Assembly: GCF_046630445.1 (NCBI RefSeq)
Contig: NC_092342.1
Span: 79,596,001-79,660,000 of the forward strand
Origin: Rutidosis leptorrhynchoides
Lineage: Eukaryota > Streptophyta > Magnoliopsida > Asterales > Asteraceae
Direction of reading: 5' to 3'
Length of the DNA stretch: 64,000 nt
Program-made: the position numbers and the translations under genes
Shown: positions 45,697-55,864 of the stretch, piece after piece
Position numbering within the stretch: position 1 is the first letter of the stretch
Layout of the letters: each line of letters opens with the position of its first letter
The notes under the pieces: generated by a model
Told to the model about the DNA's origin: nothing
The model's input: the letters and a program-made list of their open reading frames with translations, nothing else
Database searches by the model: none

Positions 45697-46311
45697 TTAT
45701 TCCGACTCGCTCGTTTCTTCTTCTTCGGTTTTGGTTCGTTTTGCCAAGTTTCTAGGGATATATGATGTTCCCCTAATACGAACCGTCGTTGTCCACATTG
45801 GTTTAGAAAAACCTGGTGGTTTAGAGGTTCCCGGGTCATTGTTACAACTTAAGGACTTCGGGGGTTGACGATACATATAAAGTTCATCGGGGTTGGAATT
45901 AGATTTCTCTATTTTTATGCCCTTTCCCTTATTATTTTCTTTTGCCTTTTTAAATTCAGTTGGGGTAATTTCTATAACATCATCGGAATTCTCGTCGGAA
46001 TCCGATTCATCGGAGAATTGGTAATCCTCCCAATATTTTGCTTCCTTGGCGGAAACACCATTGACCATAATTAACTTTGGTCGGTTGGTTGAGGATTTTC
46101 TTTTACTTAACCGTTTTATTATTTCCCCCACCGGTTCTATTTCTTCATCCGGTTCCGATTCTTCTTCCGGTTCCGATTCTTCTTCCGGTTCCGACTCTTC
46201 TTCCGGTTCCTCTTCGGGAACTTGTGAATCAGTCCACAAATTATTCCAATTTACATTTGACTCTTCATTATTATTAGGTGAGTCAATGGGACTTGTTCTA
46301 GAGGTAGACAT
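45697..46311 (-). CDS. Acidic accessory ORF of copy A, unknown function
   Basis: The ORF has 204 codons and is the first after the PBS. The N-terminal third carries EEESEP-type repeats from an 18-bp tandem repeat at about 46145-46216. An Asp/Ser/Glu patch (FSDESDSDENSDDVIEI) is followed by a Lys-rich segment (KKAKENNKGKGIKIEK) that could be a nuclear localisation signal, then a Pro/Arg-containing region and an acidic end (EEEETSESE). I do not recognise a domain. The charge pattern is like chromatin- or nucleoplasmin-type acidic proteins, but that is only a resemblance. The start ATG is 210 bp inside the LTR edge and is the first in this frame. Confidence 0.7.
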   Translation of the reverse strand: MSTSRTSPIDSPNNNEESNVNWNNLWTDSQVPEEEPEEESEPEEESEPEEESEPDEEIEPVGEIIKRLSKRKSSTNRPKLIMVNGVSAKEAKYWEDYQFSDESDSDENSDDVIEITPTEFKKAKENNKGKGIKIEKSNSNPDELYMYRQPPKSLSCNNDPGTSKPPGFSKPMWTTTVRIRGTSYIPRNLAKRTKTEEEETSESE

Positions 46312-46506
46312 CTATCACATAATATCAAACACGTTAAGAGATTAATATATCACATAATATTCATATGTTAAAAATATATAGTTTCCAACAAAAATGTTAA
46401 GCAATCATTTTTAAAGAAAACACGGTCGAAGTCCAGACTCACTAATGCATCCTAACAAACTCGATAAGACACACTAATGCAAATTTTCTGGTTCTCTAAG
46501 ACCAAC

Positions 46507-46518
46507 GCTCGGATACCA
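46507..46518 (-). promoter_or_regulatory. Primer binding site of copy A, one mismatch to tRNA-iMet
   Basis: The minus strand reads TGGTATCCGAGC, whereas copy C has the canonical TGGTATCAGAGC. Position and spacing (two bases from the LTR) are the same. Confidence 0.85.
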
Positions 46519-46520
46519 AC

Positions 46521-49500
46521 TGAAATGTCCCGTTCTTATTGATTAAAAACGTTCCATATTAATTGATTTCGTTGCGAGGTTTTGACCTCTATATGAGACG
46601 TTTTTCAAAGACTGCATTCATTTTTAAACAAACCATAACCTTTATTTCATCAATAAAGGTTTAAAAAGCTTTACGTAGATTATCAAATAATGATAATCTA
46701 ATATATCCTGTTTACACACGACCATTACATAATGGTTTACAATACAAATATGTTACAACAAAATAAGTTTCTTGAATGCAGTTTTTACACAATATCATAC
46801 AAGCATGGACTCCAAATCTTGTCCTTATTTAAGTATGCGACAGCGGAAGCTCTTAATAATCACCTGAGAATAAACATGCTTAAAACGTCAACAAAAATGT
46901 TGGTGAGTTATAGGTTTAACCTATATATATCAAATCGTAACAATAGACCACAAGATTTCATATTTCAATACACATCCCATACATAGAGATAAAAATCATT
47001 CATATGGTGAACACCTGGTAACCGACAATAACAAGATGCATATATAAGAATATCCCCATCATTCCGGGACACCCTTCGGATATGATATAAATTTCGAAGT
47101 ACTAAAGCATCCGGTACTTTGGATGGGGTTTGTTAGGCCCAATAGATCTATCTTTAGGATTCGCGTCAATTAGGGTGTCTGTTCCCTAATTCTTAGATTA
47201 CCAGACTTAATAAAAAGGGGCATATTCGATTTCGATAATTCAACCATAGAATGTAGTTTCACGTACTTGTGTCTATTTTGTAAATCATTTATAAAACCTG
47301 CATGTATTCTCATCCCAAAAATATTAGATTTTAAAAGTGGGACTATAACTCACTTTCACAGATTTTTACTTCGTCGGAAAGTAAGACTTGGCCACTGGTT
47401 GATTCACGAACCTATAACAATATATACATATATATCAAAGTATGTTCAAAATATATTTACAACACTTTTAATATATTTTGATGTTTTAAGTTTATTAAGT
47501 CAGCTGTCCTCGTTAGTAACCTACAACTAATTGTCCACAGTTAGATGTACAGAAATAAATCGATAAATATTATCTTGAATCAATCCACGACCCAGTGTAT
47601 ACGTATCTCAGTATTGATCACAACTCAAACTATATATATTTTGGAATCAACCTCAACCCTGTATAGCTAACTCCAACATTCACATATAGAGTGTCTATGG
47701 TTGTTCCGAAATATATATAGATGTGTCGACATGATAGGTCGAAACATTGTATACGTGTCTATGGTATCTCAAGATTACATAATATATAATACAAGTTGAT
47801 TAAGTTATGGTTGGAATAGATTTGTTACCAATTTTCACGTAGCTAAAATGAGAAAAATTATCCAATCTTGTTTTACCCATAACTTCTTCATTTTAAATCC
47901 GTTTTGAGTGAATCAAATTGCTATGGTTTCATATTGAACTCTATTTTATGAATCTAAACAAAAAAAGTATAGGTTTCTAGTCGGAAAAATAAGTTACAAG
48001 TCGTTTTTGTAAAGGTAGTCATTTCAGTCGAAAGAACGACGTCTAGATGACCATTTTAAAAAACATACTTCCACTTTGAGTTTAACCATAATTTTTGGAT
48101 ATAGTTTCATGTTCATAATAAAAATCATTTTCTCAGAATAACAACTTTTAAATCAAAGTTTATCATAGTTTTTAATTAACTAACCCAAAACAGCCCGCGG
48201 TGTTACTACGACGGCGTAAATCCGGTTTTACGGTGTTTTTTCGTGTTTCCAGGTTTTAAATCATTAAGTTAGCATATCATATAGATATAGAACATGTGTT
48301 TAGTTGATTTTAAAAGTCAAGTTAGAAGGATTAACTTTTGTTTGCGAACAAGTTTAGAATTAACTAAACTATGTTCTAGTGATTACAAGTTTAAACCTTC
48401 GAATAAGATAGCTTTATATGTATGAATCGAATGATGTTATGAACATCATTACTACCTTAAGTTCCTTGGATGAACCTACTGGAAAAGAGAAAAATGGATC
48501 TAGCTTCAATGGATCCTTGGATGGCTCAAAGTTCTTGAAGCAAAATCATAACACGAAAACAAGTTCAAGTAAGATCATCACTTGAAATAAGATTGTTATA
48601 GTTATAGAAATTGAACCAAAGTTTGAATATGATTATTACCTTGTATTAGAATGATAACCTACTGTAAGAAACAAAGATTTCTTGAGGTTGGATGATCACC
48701 TTACAAGATTGGAAGTGAGCTAGCAAACTTGAAAGTATTCTTGATTTTATGAAACTAGAACTTTTGGAATTTATGAAGAACACTTAGAACTTGAAGATAG
48801 AACTTGAGAGAGTTCAATTAGATGAAGAAAATTGAAGAATGAAAGTGTTTGTAGGTGTTTTTGGTCGTTGGTGTATGGATTAGATATAAAGGATATGTAA
48901 TTTTGTTTTCATGTAAATAAGTCATGAATGATTACTCATATTTTTGTAATCTTATGAGATATTTCATGCTAGTTGCCAAATGATGGTTCCCACATGTGTT
49001 AGGTGACTCACATGGGCTGCTAAGAGCTGATCATTGGAGTATATATACCAATAGTACATACATCTAAAAGCTGTGTATTGTACGAGTACGAATACGGGTG
49101 CATACGAGTAGAATTGTTGATGAAACTGAACGAGAATGTAATTGTAAGCATTTTTGTTAAGTAGAAGTATTTTGATAAGTGTATTGAAGTCTTTCAAAAG
49201 TGTATAAATACATATTAAAACACTACATGTATATACATTTTAACTGAGTCGTTAAGTCATCGTTAGTCGTTACATGTAAGTGTTGTTTTGAAACCTTTAG
49301 GTTAACGATCTTGTTAAATGTTGTTAACCCAATGTTTATAATAACAAAAGAGATTTTAAATTATTATATTATCATGATATTATGATGTACGAATATCTCT
49401 TAATATGATATATATACATTAAATGTCGTTACAACGATAAACGTTACATATATGTCTCGTTTCAAAATCATTAAGTTAGTAGTCTTGTTTTTACATATGT

Positions 49501-49773
49501 AGTTCATTGTTAATATAATTAATGATATGTTTACTTATCATAATATCATGTTAACTATATATATAACCATATATATGTCATCATATAGTTTTTTTACAAG
49601 TTTTAACGTTCGTGAATCACCGGTCAACTTGGGTGGTCAATTGTCTATATGAAACCTATTTCAATTAATCAAGTCTTAACAAGTTTGATTGCTTAACATG
49701 TTGGAAACATTTAATCATGTAAACATCAATCTCAATTAATATATATAAACATGGAAAAGTTCGGGTCACTACA
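46521..49773 (-). repeat. 5' LTR of chromovirus copy A
   Basis: The repeat is 3253 bp, essentially identical to 36677-39929. It carries the promoter for the element; I could not place the TATA box with confidence. Confidence 0.96.
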
Positions 49774-49778
49774 CTAGC
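49774..49778. repeat. Target-site duplication of copy A (right), CTAGC
   Basis: CTAGC, matching 36672-36676. It proves a single integration event into the Athila gag gene. Confidence 0.95.
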
Positions 49779-50672
49779 AATCAACAAGTATCTAACAATA
49801 CTTACAACCAGCAAAGACCTAATTTTCAAAACAAACCACCACAACAAACCGATGATAAAAAGCCAAATTTAGAAGATATGATGACGAAGCTAGTTAAAAC
49901 TCAAACGCAGTTTTTCACATCTCAGAAACAAACCAATGAACAAAATGCTCAAGCATTTAGAAATCAACAAGCTTCTATTCAAAATCTGGAACAAGAAGTA
50001 AGTAACCTAGCAAGGTTAATAGGTGAAAGAAAATCGGGAAGTCTACCTAGTGATACAAATGCTAACCCCCGGAATGAAACAGCTAAGGCCATTACCACAA
50101 GAAGTGGTACAACACTTAAACCACCTGAAATACCTGTAACTTCTGATGAAGCTATTCCTACTCCACAAGAACCACAACCTGATCAAGATAAGGAAAAAGA
50201 ACCGGTAGTTGAAAAGGTTAATGAAGATAACACAGTTAAGGCTAAACCTTATGTTAAACCATACCAACCACCACTTCCTTACCCGAGTAAAATGAAAAAA
50301 GAGAAACTTGAAGCCGAGCAATCCAAATTCTTGGATATGTTTAAACAGATAAATGTAAATCTTCCTTTCATTGATGTGATTTCAGGAATGCCTAGATATG
50401 CTAAATTCTTGAAAGATCTAATCTCGAATAGAAAGAAAATGGAAGAACTCTCGGCTGTTACTATGAACGCTAATTGTTCAGCAGTGCTGTTGAATAAGAT
50501 ACCAGAAAAATTATATGATCCAGGAAGTTTCACAATTCCATGTTTTCTGGGTAGTCTTAGTTCAATAGAAGCATTGGCAGACTTAGGTGCTAGTATAAAT
50601 CTAATGCCGTATTCACTATACGCTAAACTAGACCTTGGAGAATTGAAACCAACAAGAATAAGCAACAACTAG
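49779..50672 (+). pseudogene. Athila gag C-terminus and start of protease, after the insertion
   Basis: The frame resumes directly after the CTAGC duplication with an Asn/Gln-rich linker, then a coiled-coil-like NLEQEVSNLARLIGERKSG, AKAITTRSGTTL, a Pro/Glu/Lys-rich linker and FLDMFKQINVNLPFIDVI, all typical of the Athila Gag-protease junction. The protease active-site region is LADLGASINLMPYSLY, with Asp-Leu-Gly-Ala replacing DSGA as in Athila elements. A frameshift near 50660 ends this frame at 50672; the following protease sequence continues one frame over. Confidence 0.88.
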
Positions 50673-53600
50673 CCGATCGATCAATAAAATATCCTAGAGG
50701 GATAATGGAGAACATGCTAGTTAAAGTTGGTACTTTAGTATTTCCAGTAGATTTTGTTGTTCTGGACATGGAAGAAGATTCTCAAGTTCCTCTCATATTA
50801 GGAAGACCATTCTTAAACACGGCTAAAGCAATGATAGACGTGTTTGGTAAGAAATTGACCCTAAGTATAGAGGACGAGAGTGTTACCTTTTCATTTGATA
50901 GAGCAATGCAACAACCGTAATCTGCAGATGATACATGTTATTATATTCAAACTATAGATTCACATGCAGAATTGTTAGAAGAATTTCCAGAATTACAAGG
51001 AACAGGAGAATGTTCTTTAGGAGAAGGTAATGAACCAATTGATGAAGCTGAAATGTTAGCTACACTTATAGCTAATGGATATGAACCAACAATAGAAGAA
51101 ATTCAAATGCTAAAAGAAGAAGACAGATATCGATACAAATCATCGATAGAAGAACCTCTGAAATTAGAGTTAAAGCCACTTCCAAACCATTTGGAATACG
51201 CTTATTTACATGGTGAATCTGAATTACCTGTAATAATATCGTCTTCTCTTACTGAAAATGAGAAATCACAACTCATTTCTGTGTTGAAAGCTCATAAACC
51301 AGCCATTGCATGGAAGATTCATGATATTAAAGGAATAAGTCCTTCGTATTGCACACATAAAATCCTTATGGAAGAAGGTCATAAAACGTATGTGCAATGC
51401 CAACGAAGACTAAATCCGAATATGCAAGATGTAGTTAAAAAAGAAATTATTAAACTGCTAGACGCAGGTTTAATTTATCCAATCTCTGATAGTCCATGGG
51501 TAAGCCCAGTTCAATGCGTACCTAAGAAGGGTGGCATGACTGTCATTACAAATGAAAAAAATGAGCTTATTCCTACTAGGACTGTAACAGGATGGCGTGT
51601 ATGTATTGATTATAGAAAATTAAATGACGCCACCAGAAAAGATCACTTTCCCTTACCTTTCATTGATCAAATGTTGGAAAGGCTAGCCGGAAATAGTTAC
51701 TATTGTTTTCTAGATGGATTTTTCGGATATTTTCAAATTCCAATAGCACCCGAAGATCAAGAGAAAACCACATTCACGTGCCCTTATGGTACTTTTGCTT
51801 ACAAACGCATGCCATTTGGACTTTGCAACGCCCCTGCAACCTTTCAAAGGTGCATGATGGCGATTTTTCACGACATGATAGAAGAATGTATGGAAGTTTT
51901 CATGGATGACTTTTCAGTCTTCGGTGATACATTTGAATCATGTCTAGTTAATCTGGAACGAATGCTTATTAGATGCGAACAATCAAATCTAGTACTTAAT
52001 TGGGAGAAATGCCATTTCATGGTTAAAGAAGGCATCGTTCTTGGTCATAAAATTTCGAAGGAAGGAATTGAAGTGGATAGAGCTAAAGTAGATGTAATTG
52101 CTAAACTTCCACATCCCACCAATGTTAGAGGAGTTAGGAGTTTTCTAGGGCATGCCGGTTTTTACCGACGTTTCATAAAAGATTTTTCTAAAATTGCCAC
52201 TCCTATGAATAAACTCCTAGAAAAGGATGCTCCATTCATCTTTTCAGATGAATGTATCAAATCTTTTAATATTCTTAAAGAGAAACTCACTAATGCGTCG
52301 ATCATGATAACACCAAATTGGAATCTACCATTTGAACTAATGTGCGATGCAAGTGATTTTGCAATGGGAGCCGTTTTAGGACAAAGGATTGAAAAACGAT
52401 TTCAACCTATATATTATGCTAGTAAGACGTTACAAGGAGCACAAACAAATTACACAACTACTAAAAAAGAACTCCTTGCTATTGTCTTTGCTTTTGACAA
52501 ATTTCATTCATATCTCGTTCTAGCAAAAACGGTGGTCTATACCGACCATTCTGCTCTTAGATACCTATTTTCGAAACAAGATGCTAAACCAAGATTAATC
52601 CGTTGGATCTTACTCTTACAAGAGTTTGATATTGAAATCCGAGATAAAAGAGGAGCAGAAAATCTCGCCGCTGATCATCTTTCTCGTCTTGAAAATCCCG
52701 AATTAGAAGTTCTAAATGAATCGGCCATGCAAGACAACTTTCCTGATGAATATCTATTGAAGATAGATTATAATGAAATACCATGGTTTGCAGACTATGC
52801 AAATTATTTAGTATGTGGATTCCTTGAAAAAGAATTATCGTACCAAAAACGAAAGAAATTCTTCAGTGATATAAAACACTATTTTTGGGAAGATCCACAT
52901 CTGTTTAAAAGTTGTCCAGATGGAATAATACGGCGATGTGTATTCGGAGATGAAGCTAGTAAAATTTTAAACCATTGTCACACAGGACCAACAGGAGGGC
53001 ATTATGGGCCTCAACTAACAGCAAGAAAAGTTTATGAAGCTGGATTCTATTGGCCTACAATTTACAAAGACGCACACCTTCTTTGCAAATCCCGTGATGC
53101 TTGTCAAAGGGCCGAAAAAATAAGTCAACGTGATGAAATGCCACAAAATGTCATACAAGTATGTGAAGTATTTGACATTTGGGGTATTGACTTTATGGGT
53201 CCATTTCCAAAATCTCATAATAATCTATATATTCTCGTAGCCATTGATTATGTATCTAAATGGGCGGAAGCACAAGCTCTCCCAACTAACGACGCACGAG
53301 TTGTAGTCAACTTTTTAAAACGTCTTTTTGCAAGGTTTGGAACACCGAAAGCTTTAATAAGTGATCGGGGTACTCATTTCTGTAATAATCAACTTGAGAA
53401 AATTCTTAAAAGATATGGAGTAACTCATAAAATCTCCACCGCATATCATCCACAAACAAGTGGACAAGTTAAAAATACCAACCGAGCTTTAAAACGTATT
53501 CTAGAGAAAATCATAGGATCAAATCCGAAGGAATGGTCCATTAAATTGGAGGATGCACTCTGGGCTTTTAGAACAGCCTACAAAACTCCAATTGGAACCA

Positions 53601-54073
53601 CACCTTTTAGACTTGTTTATGGAAAAGCATGTCATCTTCCAGTAGAAATTGAACACAAAGCATTTTGGGCTTTGAAGACATGTAATCTTGATATACATGA
53701 AGCTGGACGTCTACGATTAAGTCAACTAAACGAATTAGAAGAATTAAGACATGAAGCATACGAAAATTCATTAATCTATAAAGAAAGAACGAAGAAATGG
53801 CATGATAAAAGAATCAGAAGTTTAAAAGAATTTAAAGAAGGAGACAGAGTTCTTCTTTTCAATTCACGATTCAAGCTATTTCCTGGAAAATTGAAATCAA
53901 GATGGTCTGGACCATTCATAGTCAAAAGAGTTTTCCCATACGGAACGATAGAATTAATAAATTCAAATGGGATTGAATTTAAAGTTAATGGTCACAGAGT
54001 TAAACACTACATAGATAGTTCAATGGAATTCGACAATGAAGTTAATCACAATTTCGATACCACAGCTAACTAA
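50664..54073 (+). pseudogene. Athila pol: protease end, RT, RNase H and integrase (inactive)
   Basis: The protease C-terminal part (VPLILGRPFLNTAKAMIDV) runs to a TAA at 50918-50920; the frame then continues uninterrupted to 54073. RT motifs [20 protein letters not shown] and FMDDFSVFG (about 51895), RNase H ([23 protein letters not shown]) and the integrase finger (about 52975-53110) are visible. Integrase is damaged. In the CxxC pair the first Cys reads Arg (KSRDACQ). The catalytic Glu, at the DX35E position after ISDRGTHF, is Lys (GQVKNTN, about 53467), consistent with a G-to-A change. RT and RNase H motifs look intact. As a whole this copy cannot integrate by its own enzyme. Confidence 0.92.
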
Positions 54074-54080
54074 GTGTGGG
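54072..54080 (+). repeat. PPT-like motif AAGTGTGGG overlapping the pol stop
   Basis: AAGTGTGGG here, at 58514-58522 and at 58862-58870, matches the core of the functional PPT at 60135-60149. This copy overlaps the pol stop codon. Confidence 0.7.
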
Positions 54081-54244
54081 GAGAATCAAGTCTTTAAAGG
54101 ATAATATGTATTTCTGTTAGAGTTGGATTGTCTGTTTTCGTGTAGTTCTCGAAAATGGAACTCGAATGGTCTTTCCCTAGCAGACCTTAAAGAACTAGTC
54201 TTCTCCCCCCATTCTGAATTTTTATTTTTTTAGGTTTTTACGAA

Positions 54245-54661
54245 ATGAAGACTGCCTGTGAACTAAACCATGGTCTAATGCTACACGCTTTGATCACTAA
54301 ACGTAATAATGACACACTACCGAGTGAAATAGTATCAGTAATCAGAGAAAGATTGGACGGAGTAAGAAAAGAATCCAGATGCGAAGATAATAAGTTACAA
54401 TTTAGTAAAGGAAAATCAAAATCCGCAGCGAAAAGAAGAGCACGACACCTAGAAAGATGTCACAAATGCGGAAAATGGTCACATGGAGGTAAATGTTCAA
54501 ATAATCAAACCTATTCAAATACCGAATTTGTTACTTTATGCAGAGACGGACCGTTCATATGTTTAGAAGAAAAAACACTGAATGCTCGAGGTTACGCCTA
54601 TGTAGCCATGGAAAACCAATTAAACCGACTATCTTATGAATGGGATAGATCATATAACTAA
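54245..54661 (+). CDS. Small zinc-knuckle ORF downstream of Athila pol
   Basis: The ORF has 138 codons and is intact. The central part is strongly basic (KGKSKSAAKRRARHLERCHK) and leads into a knuckle CHKCGKWSHGGKC (C-x2-C-x4-H-x3-C, close to CCHC), a nucleic-acid-binding pattern. The C-terminus is mixed, with a Tyr-rich end. It lies between pol and the env-position gene in a place where textbook Athila maps show no gene. A T-rich tract ending TTTTTTTTAG (about 54223-54232) precedes the ATG, and a perfect donor CAG/GTAAGT follows the stop at 54677/54678, so it looks like one exon of a spliced subgenomic RNA. The function is unknown; it may be a second nucleocapsid-like protein. Confidence 0.6.
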   Translation: MKTACELNHGLMLHALITKRNNDTLPSEIVSVIRERLDGVRKESRCEDNKLQFSKGKSKSAAKRRARHLERCHKCGKWSHGGKCSNNQTYSNTEFVTLCRDGPFICLEEKTLNARGYAYVAMENQLNRLSYEWDRSYN

Positions 54662-55864
54662 AAATACTTTCTCGCAGGTAAGTCTGTACAGTTTTTATTT
54701 TTATTTTTATTTTTAACCTTTTGATAATAAATGCTAATTTGTTCGCTATAAAGTATTAAATTGGTATTAAATAAAATTAGGTTTGGCGACCGAAATTATT
54801 GATATCATTCAAAAATTTATTACATCACTGTGAAATTTAACGTTTATTCTTAAGGTATAAATATCTTTAATCAATAAACACAAAATATTTCAAAAATTCG
54901 TCATGAGTTAAATTAGGTCATGGAACCGAAATTACTTTACCGAAAAGAGGGGCGTATATTTTTGATAATATTTGATTGATTAAAGTGGGATAAAAGCCAA
55001 AAATATTTTTAATTTTATTTTTACCGTGTTTTTAAAATTAATATATAAATCTTAAATTAATATTGTAAACTTTGTAAAAACAATATATTTACAATTGTAA
55101 ATATTTGAAAAATTAATATAAGTTTGGTGTAATTTTATAATTTGAATTTTTAAATTAAGTTTGGTGTGAATTTTTAATTTTTAAAATATGAATTTTTAAT
55201 CTTATGCATTTCAAATTTTAAGTTTTGTGTGAATTTTTAATATTAATTTTGAATTTTATGTATTTTTTAAAGTTTGGTGTGAATTTAAAAACAAAAATTT
55301 ACTTTATCTCCTTAAGTTAAAAATATGATTTTTAAAATTCGTCGTAAGTTGAAGACTAGGTCTTTGAACCGAAATTGCTTTACCCAAGGGAGAGACGAGA
55401 ACTTTTATTATCATTATTTTTAATCTTATTGAATTAAAGTATGACAAAAAAAATTAAAAAATCCAAAAATCTTTTCTTTTAAAAAACCGCGCTTTGATTT
55501 GACAAATTTTAAAATTTTGTCGAGGGACAGACTAGGACAACGATCCGAAACGCCCTCGCTCCTAAAGGAAAACAAAATTTTTAAAATTAATTAATTATAA
55601 GTTTTATAAAGTATAAGGTTTTATAAAAAATAAAAAAAAAACAAAAAAAAAACTGAAAGTACTGTAGCCGGCACCCCATGCGATCGCATGGGGTTTGCAC
55701 TTGGAACCCATGCGATCGCATGGGGACCAAATGCAGGCCTGATACATACAGCCTATCTGTTCTGCCTCACACCAACACACACACAAAACATACGAAAATA
55801 CTCCCAAATCACCTCTAAAATTCGCCATTTTTCACCGTAATTCGTCAATTTTCTTGCTCTAATC
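54662..55864 (+). other. AT-rich region between the zinc-knuckle ORF and the env-position gene
   Basis: Non-coding. It has several repeats of 'aagtttggtgtgaattttta' at about 55120-55285, and later the palindrome pair P3. Immediately before the env-position ATG there is a CA-rich leader-like stretch (ACACCAACACACACACAAAAC at about 55769). Confidence 0.65.
55674..55724. repeat. Palindrome pair P3 upstream of the env-position gene
   Basis: CCCCATGCGATCGCATGGGG (55674-55693) and CCCATGCGATCGCATGGG (55707-55724), both perfect. The centres are again 32 bp apart, and CAGGCCTG starts 18.5 bp after the second centre. The pair is about 140 bp upstream of the likely start codon. Confidence 0.95.

Larger units (their letters stand above)
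36677..49773 (-). mobile_element. Complete chromovirus copy A (13.1 kb)
   Basis: This is a full-length minus-strand element with 3253-bp LTRs at both ends, CTAGC duplications on both sides, a PBS, two extra ORFs, a 1534-codon polyprotein and a PPT. The two LTRs differ at about three positions by eye (for example 37536/47380, 38216/48060 and 39306/49150), so it integrated recently. All the coding parts I can check are intact, so it is a candidate autonomous element. It sits inside the gag gene of the Athila-type element. Confidence 0.96.
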
